From the NCBI GenBank assembly GCA_029939035.1, contig JAOZTS010000066.1, forward strand, positions 1,224-6,303: DNA of 5,080 bases, given 5' to 3'. This document shows, piece by piece, positions 1-5,080 of the stretch. Position numbers and translations under genes: made by a program. Below the pieces are notes generated by a model that ran no database searches, was not told where the DNA came from, and saw nothing but the letters and a program-made list of their open reading frames with translations. Positions within the stretch are counted from its first letter, which is position 1, and each line of letters starts with the position of its first letter. Source of the DNA: Candidatus Altimarinota bacterium (GTDB taxonomy: Bacteria > Patescibacteriota > Gracilibacteria > UBA1369 > LOWO2-01-FULL-3).

Positions 1-66
1 AAAAAACCCGAGAACTAGGGCAGCGACTATAATTAGCAGTATTTTCCAAGATATGAATTTTTTCAT
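1..66 (-). CDS. N-terminal fragment of a membrane-anchored or exported protein (partial, runs off left edge)
   Basis: An ATG at 66-64 opens a frame that stays open for 22 codons to the window edge. It encodes MKKFISWKILLIIVAALVLG followed by two Phe. This has the form of a signal peptide or membrane anchor: two lysines at the N-terminus, a third Lys at residue 8, then an uninterrupted hydrophobic run from about residue 9. No cleavage site or mature domain is visible, so the function is unknown. It begins 19 nt after the cupin stop codon on the same strand and is probably the next gene of the operon. The spacer upstream is AT-rich with no Shine-Dalgarno motif. The gene is too short here for similarity-based naming; the call rests on the start codon, its position and the hydrophobicity pattern. 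Confidence 0.72.
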   Translation of the reverse strand, partial: MKKFISWKILLIIVAALVLGFF

Positions 67-85
67 TATATTTTGGTTATTTTAT
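67..85 (-). other. AT-rich spacer between the cupin gene and the next gene
   Basis: This 19-nt gap is the longest intergenic spacer in the window. On the coding strand it follows the cupin TAA, contains a second in-frame TAA two codons later, and is almost entirely A and T. Together with the preceding codons it forms a short run of AAAT-type units. No hairpin and no Shine-Dalgarno are visible. It may help initiation by being unstructured. Confidence 0.5.
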
Positions 86-481
86 TTATTTATTATGTAA
101 AGTTTGATCTAATTCTTCATTGTTTCCTTTACCAGTTCGTCCATAGTCGTCGTCGAGTTTTACGACATCGTCTAGTTCTGGCGTGGATACTTCAAAAATT
201 TCGCTATCTTCTAGGGCTTCTAAGCGGTGGATAGTATATGGAGAGACATCTATTTTGTCACCTTTATTTAAAATTTTCTCTTGCAGATTGTTCTCATCTG
301 TTCCATAGGTAAATTTGACCTTTCCGCTATATACGTACTGGGTTTCTATTTTCTTCTCATGATATTGGAGGCTATAACGGCTTCCTTTGGTTACTTCGAG
401 GATTTTTCCCGCGTATTTTTCCGTATGTGCAAACCAAATTTCGCGTCCCCACGGCTTTAGTTTTATTTCTGGCTTATCCAT
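86..481 (-). CDS. Stand-alone cupin of the mannose-6-phosphate isomerase type II family
   Basis: This 131-residue single-domain cupin resembles the C-terminal isomerase domain of bifunctional AlgA/ManC enzymes, which interconvert fructose-6-P and mannose-6-P. Visible family motifs are KPWG (9-12), the first cupin motif SLQYHEKKIE (37-46) ending in SG (52-53), the second motif around P81 and HR (85-86), EVSTPELDDVV (97-107) and the closing DDDYGR (110-115). Likely metal ligands are Gln39, His41, Glu46 and His85; the second His of the usual HxH is Lys43. After residue 116 there is a short polar tail. It follows the guanylyltransferase by 16 nt, so the two halves of a bifunctional enzyme appear as neighbouring genes. 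The ATG at 481 places KPWG near the N-terminus as in the family, but no Shine-Dalgarno precedes it. Two in-frame TAA codons end it. Isomerase activity is inferred; it could be a different sugar-phosphate cupin. Confidence 0.87.
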   Translation of the reverse strand: MDKPEIKLKPWGREIWFAHTEKYAGKILEVTKGSRYSLQYHEKKIETQYVYSGKVKFTYGTDENNLQEKILNKGDKIDVSPYTIHRLEALEDSEIFEVSTPELDDVVKLDDDYGRTGKGNNEELDQTLHNK

Positions 482-497
482 ATAGAATTGTTGGATT

Positions 498-1412
498 TTA
501 ATCGCGGGTACTATACTGGATTTTCTTGAATTTTTCTATCTTTTCATGATGTCCGCGCTTCTCAAGTTCTGCATATAGAGAGTCGAAATTCCCGATATCG
601 GTCCAATCAAGGTCGGCTTTTATGATCAGAACGTGATGTGGATCAACTTTTTCCATGATTGCATAATCGATGGAGATTTTTTCTAGAGTAGGGTAGTGAT
701 CTTTAATTGTTTGGTTTTGGTCTTCTGTATCGTAGGAATTCATAATAGCTATGAGTTTTTCGTATGTTTGTGGCTGGTGATCTTTGTAATGTCCGAGCAA
801 AATGTCTGTTTTCCACACGTAAATGCCTGTATTCCATAGATAATTTCCATCTGCTATGAATTTCTCGGCAGTTTCCTTGTCTGGTTTTTCTGTGAATGAG
901 TCGAGTTTGTAGACCTCCGTGCGATCAATTTTCTTGAACAGCGGGCCGAGCTTCACGTAGCCATAATTTGTGTTTGGGGAGGTTGCTGTTACTTCGATGA
1001 TATTTAGTGATTTTTCTGTTTGAGCGAGTTCATCTGCTACTTTTAGCTTCTCCTGGAATTCTTCTTTGTTGTTAATGAGATGGTCGGCGTAAATTACTGC
1101 CATTACTTCTCCTGGGTGTCGTTTTTCAATGATTGCTGCCGCAAATCCGATGCAAGATGCTGTGTCTCGCAGATCAGGCTCTATAATTATGTTTTTTTCT
1201 GGGATTTGTGGTGTTAGTTCTTTGGTTAGTTCGAGGTGTCGTTCGTTGATTGCAATATATATGTCTTCTGGTGCTAGAAAATCTAGACGATCAATGGTTT
1301 CTTCGAGCATTGTGACGTCTGAGACGAGATCGATGAATTGTTTTGGTCTTTCTGGTGTGGATAGTGGATGAAGCCGGGTTCCGCCTCCACCAGCAAGGAT
1401 TACTGCTTTCAT
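498..1412 (-). CDS. manC: Mannose-1-phosphate guanylyltransferase, catalytic domain only
   Basis: This 304-residue nucleotidyltransferase probably makes GDP-mannose from mannose-1-phosphate and GTP in the cytoplasm, for surface glycans or glycosylation. The nucleotide-binding signature LAGGGGTRLHPLS (6-18) is followed by RPKQF (22-26). Further family motifs are IEPDLRDTA (77-85), ADH with the likely metal-binding Asp110, NYGYV (149-153), FTEKP (173-177), YLWNTGIYVW (191-200), SIDYAIMEK (247-255) and DWTDIGNF (269-276). The last two are typical of the ManC/RfbM group and argue against glucose- or UDP-specific relatives. The protein ends about 28 residues after the last motif, so the C-terminal left-handed beta-helix usual in this family is absent, and the fused isomerase domain is a separate gene 16 nt downstream. 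Its ATG overlaps the gpmI stop in an ATGA, suggesting translational coupling. Small departures are RDTA for the common RNTA and YADH for PADH. Substrate specificity is inferred from motifs. Confidence 0.93.
   Translation of the reverse strand: MKAVILAGGGGTRLHPLSTPERPKQFIDLVSDVTMLEETIDRLDFLAPEDIYIAINERHLELTKELTPQIPEKNIIIEPDLRDTASCIGFAAAIIEKRHPGEVMAVIYADHLINNKEEFQEKLKVADELAQTEKSLNIIEVTATSPNTNYGYVKLGPLFKKIDRTEVYKLDSFTEKPDKETAEKFIADGNYLWNTGIYVWKTDILLGHYKDHQPQTYEKLIAIMNSYDTEDQNQTIKDHYPTLEKISIDYAIMEKVDPHHVLIIKADLDWTDIGNFDSLYAELEKRGHHEKIEKFKKIQYSTRD
1409..1412 (-). other. ATGA stop/start overlap joining gpmI to the guanylyltransferase gene
   Basis: On the minus strand the four bases read ATGA, so the guanylyltransferase ATG (1412-1410) shares two bases with the gpmI TGA (1411-1409). 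Such overlaps commonly couple translation by ribosome re-initiation. No Shine-Dalgarno lies in the end of gpmI ahead of it, which makes coupling the likely route of initiation. Confidence 0.85.
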
Positions 1413-2875
1413 AAAATTAGTGATTTACCTGTCATTTCTTTTGGTTGTTTGATTCCGAGGACTTGAAGCACTGTTGGTGCTACGTCTTTTAGTCCTAAAG
1501 TTTTTCCGGTTCTGAGTTTTACGGGTTCGTTCGAGATTGCTATGAAATTTACCGGATTTAGTGTGTGGGCTGGGCAATCCTCTCCATTTTTGTATTTCAT
1601 GAATTCGGCATTACCGTGATCTGCTGTTAGTAGGATGGTGTAGCCCTGTTTGAGTGCTTTTGGAACGATGCGTTTGAGGCATTTCTCTAATGTTTCGATT
1701 GCTTTGACCGTGGCTTTGAATTCGCCGCTGTGTCCGACGAGGTCTCCGTTTGCGAAGTTTAGAAGGATGAAGTCATATGGTTTTTCGAGCTCTTTCAATA
1801 GGGCAGTTGTGACTTTTGGGGCGCTCATTTCTGGTTTTTCTGCGTATGATACGCATTTTGGGGATGGGATTAGGATTCGTTTTTCTCCTTTGTATGGTTC
1901 TTTGTCTTGTGAATTGAAAAAGAATGTTATGTGTGCGTATTTTTCGGTTTCTGCAATTCGGAGTTGTTTTTTTCCTTTTTTTGAAAGGTATGAGCCGAGA
2001 TTGTTTTTTACTTTGTTGGCTTCGAATAGTACAGGGTATTTTTTGCTGTATGGTCCGAAGCATACAAAATTCTTGAATTTAGCTTTGTTGAATAGTTCTG
2101 TGAGCTGTTTTGCTCGATCAGTTCTGTAATTGAAGAAAACTACTGAGTCGTTTTTGTTAATGATGCCGTTTTCGTTGAGTACGATTGGTTCGATGTAATA
2201 ATCTGTATCTGTTCCTCGTTTGTATTCGTTTTTGATGGCTTGTAGAGCGGACTTTTCGTGTTTACCTTTTCCTTTTGTTAATAGGTTGAATGCTCTCTCG
2301 GTTCGTTTCCAGTTTGTGTCTCTATCCATTGCATAAAAACGCCCAATTATAGTCGCAATGTTTCCTCCAGCTTTTTCTACTCTTTTAATAAATTTATCAG
2401 CTGATCTTTCAGGAACGTCTCTACCATCAGTAAAGGCGTGTACAAAAACTTTGTTCAGCTTCTCTTGTTTTGCGAATTTTAGTAGTGTGAATAGGTGATC
2501 TAGGTGTGAGTGAACTCCTTCATCTGAGATCATTCCCATTATGTGGAATGCTGAATCGTTTTTCCTACAGTTCTCAGCTATTTTCTTTAATGCTTTTAGT
2601 TTAAAAAAGTCTCCCTTCTTTATAGATCGATTAATTTCTTCGAGTGATTGGAAGACAATTCGTCCAGCGCCCATTGTGAAATGTCCGACTTCGCTTCCTC
2701 CCATAGTTTTTGGTGGAAGGCCGACGTGGGTGGAATCCGTATTTAGTAAGGTAGAAGGGTATGTGGCTCGAAGCTCATCCATAAATGGAGTATTGCTTTG
2801 AGTGACTGCATTGTATTTGTAATCTTTGCCCTCTCCATAACCGTCGAGGACTATCAAAAGTGCTTTGTTTTTCAT
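1409..2875 (-). CDS. gpmI: 2,3-bisphosphoglycerate-independent phosphoglycerate mutase
   Basis: This 488-residue cytosolic enzyme interconverts 3- and 2-phosphoglycerate in lower glycolysis through a phosphoserine intermediate. Residues matching the Geobacillus enzyme all line up: Asp11 and Ser61 (nucleophile, in GGSEVGH), His122 (SDEGVHSH), Arg152-Asp153 (DGRD), Arg179 and Arg185 (GRFYAMDRD), Arg251 and Arg254 (NYRTDR), Lys312 (AETEKYAH), Asp378 and His382 (NGDLVGH), Asp419-His420 (TADHGNAE) and His437 (AHT). The phosphatase-like domain is therefore split around the inserted phosphotransferase domain in the usual way. Length is slightly below the usual roughly 510. Oddities are Gly60 where the family normally has Asn before the serine, FFNSQDKE replacing the common FFNGG segment, and NGD for NPD. 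The gene starts 1 nt after the prepilin peptidase stop and its TGA stop overlaps the next ATG, so it is translated within the same string. It has no obvious functional link to its neighbours. Confidence 0.98.
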   Translation of the reverse strand: MKNKALLIVLDGYGEGKDYKYNAVTQSNTPFMDELRATYPSTLLNTDSTHVGLPPKTMGGSEVGHFTMGAGRIVFQSLEEINRSIKKGDFFKLKALKKIAENCRKNDSAFHIMGMISDEGVHSHLDHLFTLLKFAKQEKLNKVFVHAFTDGRDVPERSADKFIKRVEKAGGNIATIIGRFYAMDRDTNWKRTERAFNLLTKGKGKHEKSALQAIKNEYKRGTDTDYYIEPIVLNENGIINKNDSVVFFNYRTDRAKQLTELFNKAKFKNFVCFGPYSKKYPVLFEANKVKNNLGSYLSKKGKKQLRIAETEKYAHITFFFNSQDKEPYKGEKRILIPSPKCVSYAEKPEMSAPKVTTALLKELEKPYDFILLNFANGDLVGHSGEFKATVKAIETLEKCLKRIVPKALKQGYTILLTADHGNAEFMKYKNGEDCPAHTLNPVNFIAISNEPVKLRTGKTLGLKDVAPTVLQVLGIKQPKEMTGKSLIL

Positions 2876-2876
2876 A

Positions 2877-3704
2877 TTAGTTCATTAATGTTCCCAAGTA
2901 CCAGGATAATATTTGATTTCCGTAGAAGATTGCAATAACAGTTCCAGTTACTAGGAATGGTCCGAATGGTATTGCTGATTTTCTGTTAGCTTTTTTCTGG
3001 ATTAAAAGGACGATGCTCGTGATTGAACCTAGGAAATAGGATATTACGAGAGCGATGAGTCCCAATTGCCAACCGAGAAGTAATCCCATCAAGGCTCCGA
3101 GTCTCAAGTCTCCGCCTCCGATCCATTTGCCTTTAGACAATACTAGTTGCGCAAGGAAGAATAGGAAAATTCCTGCACCTCCGATTAGCATTGAGAGTGG
3201 GGGAGTTAGCCCAAGGAGCAGAACTCCGGCGATTGTTATTCCGATTGCTGGAATTGAAAATCTGTCTGGGATTTCTTGGTACAAAAGATCGTAAAAGAAG
3301 ATTCCAATTAGGAATGTGAATAAAATGATGTAGAAAATAAAGATTTCGAATTGGTGCCAGTTGATTGCGTAGTTTAGAAGTGTTGGGTCTACGGTAGAAG
3401 GGATTTCGATGATGAAGCCCCACACAAGGAATGTTAATAGAAACAATAGTCCAGTGATTACTTCGAGTGAGAAGTAATGAGTTGATATCTTTTTGCCGCA
3501 GTATCCGCACTTTCCTCTAAGGAAAAGCCAGCTAAATACTGGAATCAGGTGGCGCCATTTTAGTTTTTTCTTGCATGATGGGCATACTGAGTGGCTGAGG
3601 AGGATGCCTTTTTGTTTGTGTCTAATTCTGTGGATTATTACAGAAAGGAAGCTTCCGATGGCTGTACCAAAGATGAAGACTAATATGGATACGAATAATG
3701 TCAT
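2877..3704 (-). CDS. pilD: Type IV prepilin peptidase (leader peptidase / N-methyltransferase family)
   Basis: This 275-residue polytopic membrane protease should cleave the leader of type IV pilins and pseudopilins at the cytoplasmic face of the inner membrane and may N-methylate the new N-terminus. After a first membrane segment (about 3-24, with the family-typical GSFLSVIIHR) comes a cytoplasmic domain with two zinc-type pairs, C41-x-x-C44 and C66-x-x-C69. About six or seven more hydrophobic segments follow from residue 78 to 270. The aspartyl protease pair is Asp139 in YDLLYQEIPD and Asp199 in the GGGD (196-199) form of the GxGD motif; the closing IPFGPFL (245-251) is also typical. Length matches the family. 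It starts 10 nt after the TPR gene and ends 1 nt before gpmI. No pilin substrate gene lies in this window, so the pilus, competence or secretion role is inferred. The cysteine pairs suggest the methylating, full-length form. Confidence 0.96.
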   Translation of the reverse strand: MTLFVSILVFIFGTAIGSFLSVIIHRIRHKQKGILLSHSVCPSCKKKLKWRHLIPVFSWLFLRGKCGYCGKKISTHYFSLEVITGLLFLLTFLVWGFIIEIPSTVDPTLLNYAINWHQFEIFIFYIILFTFLIGIFFYDLLYQEIPDRFSIPAIGITIAGVLLLGLTPPLSMLIGGAGIFLFFLAQLVLSKGKWIGGGDLRLGALMGLLLGWQLGLIALVISYFLGSITSIVLLIQKKANRKSAIPFGPFLVTGTVIAIFYGNQILSWYLGTLMN

Positions 3705-3714
3705 AGGGTGTGGG

Positions 3715-5080
3715 TTATGGAGAATTTGGGGCTGATATATTTACTTGTAAATTGTTATATCTGGTTGCGGCAAGGCCGGCTATAGAATTGTTTTGGCCTA
3801 GAGTGTATGCGCGTCTGTAATATTCTTTTGCTAGGGTGATGAGTCCTTGTTTTTCGTAGAACCAGCCGAGGTTTAGGGCGGCTGCATCGAGATTCGGATC
3901 TATTTCTATGGCTTTTGCTAAGTACTTTTTGGCTTCTGTGTAGTTTTCTAGTGCTGTGAGGGACCAGCCGACGAGGTTGTAGCTCATTGCGTCTTCTGGG
4001 TGCTTTTCGAGTGCGACGTAGGCATACTTGAGGGCTTTTTGTGGGTCTCCTAGTTTGTCTACGTTGAGCCAGACAACTCTGATAAAGACTCCCATGTTTG
4101 TTATGTTTACGTCGAGAACGTCCTCGTATTTGGCTGCTGATTTGCTGTATTCTTGTTGGAGTAGATAAAGGTCTCCGAGTTTTAGGTCTATTTGATCTTT
4201 TGGCTCATATCCGTTGATGTCGGCTTGTTCGATGTAGAAAACCGCTTTGTCGATTTCATCGTTGGCGAAATATGCGAGTCCGAGGAAGAAAAGGGTTTCC
4301 GGTTTGTTTTCTTCGAGTGCTTTGGCTGATGTGAAGGCGTCGATTGAGTCGAGAATTTTGTCAGTGTTTAAATAAGCGTATCCGAGTACGATCCAGGCAT
4401 CTCTGTAATTATTTTTTTCGTTAATGATGTCGAAGAGTAGGGGAATGGCGGCTTCATATTCTTTGACATCGGTGAGTGCTTTGCAAAGCATTGCTTGGAG
4501 GTAGATTTTTTCACCTCCTTTGAAATATGAAAATGTTTCGTGATAGTTGAGAAATATCTGAGAATTCTCTTTTATCCATTCTGGAATTTGGGCTAGTTCG
4601 TCAGCTTCAACGAGTTCTGTGAACAAATTTTTTGATCCAGTGAAATCTTTGTATAGAACCAGCATTATTGCGGTGTAATATTTGACGAGAGGGTCCTCTG
4701 TGGACATTTCCCACAGTAGATCTTTGGCTACTTCTATGTTTCTTTGGTTTATGTGTGCTCGTGCAATTCCTACTTTTACAATTGTTGAAGTTTCGTCTAT
4801 GGTAAGGGCTTTTTCAAAGGCGGCTTGGCCCAGGTTTGGCATATTGTTTTTTAGATAAGCATCCCCAAGTCTAATTAACGGTTCTATTGAGTTTGGATTT
4901 GAAATAGTTGCCTGAGTGTAGCTGTTTACTGCTGATGAATACTCTTCGTTTATGTAGTATGCGTCGCCATCTTCAATATATTCCGTGTATGACTTGGATG
5001 TTTCAGTTGGAATTTCTACTGTAGGAAGTGCTGTTACTTCTTCTGGCTCTTTAACTTCATCATAATCGATTCCGTTTGGA
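3715..5080 (-). CDS. Tetratricopeptide-repeat protein, 5' end outside the window
   Basis: The frame is open from the right edge (first full codon at 5079) to the TAA at 3717-3715, giving 454 visible residues and no start. The first 30 or so form an acidic, Pro/Thr-rich linker containing VKEPEEVTALPTVEIPTE. About ten or eleven TPR-like helix pairs fill the rest. The clearest are near visible residues 66-98 (LIRLGDAYL, FEKALTID), WIVLGYAYLN, TLFFLGLAYF, YNLVGWSL with AKAIEIDPNL, and LNLGWFYEKQG. An internal Met at 4842 is not the start, because the linker and at least one repeat precede it in frame. A linker before a repeat array is common in proteins anchored by an N-terminal membrane segment, but that part is not visible. 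TPR arrays are protein-binding scaffolds; the partner is unknown. Proximity to the prepilin peptidase hints at envelope or pilus assembly, which is inference. The C-terminal tail is short and polar (NISAPNSP). Confidence 0.93.
   Translation of the reverse strand, partial: PNGIDYDEVKEPEEVTALPTVEIPTETSKSYTEYIEDGDAYYINEEYSSAVNSYTQATISNPNSIEPLIRLGDAYLKNNMPNLGQAAFEKALTIDETSTIVKVGIARAHINQRNIEVAKDLLWEMSTEDPLVKYYTAIMLVLYKDFTGSKNLFTELVEADELAQIPEWIKENSQIFLNYHETFSYFKGGEKIYLQAMLCKALTDVKEYEAAIPLLFDIINEKNNYRDAWIVLGYAYLNTDKILDSIDAFTSAKALEENKPETLFFLGLAYFANDEIDKAVFYIEQADINGYEPKDQIDLKLGDLYLLQQEYSKSAAKYEDVLDVNITNMGVFIRVVWLNVDKLGDPQKALKYAYVALEKHPEDAMSYNLVGWSLTALENYTEAKKYLAKAIEIDPNLDAAALNLGWFYEKQGLITLAKEYYRRAYTLGQNNSIAGLAATRYNNLQVNISAPNSP

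Noticed and set aside
1..19. GC-rich bases followed by a T run on the minus strand, as a terminator
   Set aside because: Only a 3-bp CCC/GGG stem can form, and the bases are codons within the hydrophobic N-terminus of the left-edge gene.
65..70. TATAAT on the minus strand as a promoter -10 box
   Set aside because: It overlaps the ATG of the left-edge gene, so transcription from it would start inside the coding region, and no convincing -35 element lies upstream in this AT-rich spacer.
482..497. Frameshift separating what should be one bifunctional guanylyltransferase-isomerase gene
   Set aside because: The gap is only 16 nt, the first gene ends at a clean TAA, the cupin has its own ATG, and the linking beta-helix is missing altogether, so two genuine genes are more likely than a broken fusion.
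1773..2063. Second minus-strand frame inside gpmI, and a similar one at 3133-3510 inside the prepilin peptidase gene
   Set aside because: Both are out-of-frame shadows of well-supported genes, rich in Arg, Lys, Asn and Pro, with no family features.
1650..2129. A 159-codon plus-strand open frame opposite gpmI
   Set aside because: It is antisense to a strongly conserved gene, shows no recognisable motif, and is explained by the scarcity of stop codons opposite this codon usage. The same applies to the plus-strand frames at 1129-1371, 2541-2801, 3055-3294 and 3493-3735.
3715..4842. TPR gene beginning at the ATG at 4842
   Set aside because: The frame is open upstream to the window edge for 79 more codons, and these encode a linker and at least one further TPR unit, so the true start lies outside.

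Overview
All recognisable genes in this window lie on the minus strand and form one tightly packed, co-directional string. In transcription order it runs from the right edge to the left edge: a large tetratricopeptide-repeat protein (5' end outside the window), a type IV prepilin peptidase, a cofactor-independent phosphoglycerate mutase, a short mannose-1-phosphate guanylyltransferase, a stand-alone mannose-phosphate-isomerase-type cupin, and the first 22 codons of a membrane or exported protein that runs off the left edge. Junctions are +10, +1, -4 (ATGA overlap), +16 and +19 nt. I saw no internal promoter, terminator or RNA gene, so the string is probably one operon. No stretch over 300 bases lacks a gene.

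The organism looks like a bacterium with a compact, moderately AT-rich genome (G+C is 76 of 180 in three lines counted by hand). Extreme packing, starts without a Shine-Dalgarno motif, a trimmed GDP-mannose enzyme next to a separate cupin, and prepilin-processing capacity would fit a streamlined uncultivated lineage such as the Patescibacteria (CPR). That is inference; nothing here fixes the taxon. The genetic code looks standard: about 1,670 codons are read with no internal UGA, which argues against the UGA=Gly code of Gracilibacteria/SR1.

Functionally, three themes share the string. The TPR protein and prepilin peptidase point to the cell envelope, with type IV pilin-like proteins processed at the membrane. 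The phosphoglycerate mutase is lower glycolysis and keeps every catalytic and substrate residue I could map. The guanylyltransferase and cupin belong to mannose-6-P / mannose-1-P / GDP-mannose metabolism, which normally feeds surface glycans or protein glycosylation. A surface-structure operon carrying a glycolytic passenger is a reasonable reading, but the grouping may only reflect genome compaction.

I see no mobile element, CRISPR array or clearly new system. The points most worth a second look are the guanylyltransferase that stops right after its catalytic domain, the cupin with a changed metal-binding motif, and the plus-strand G+T bias suggesting the genes sit on the lagging strand.
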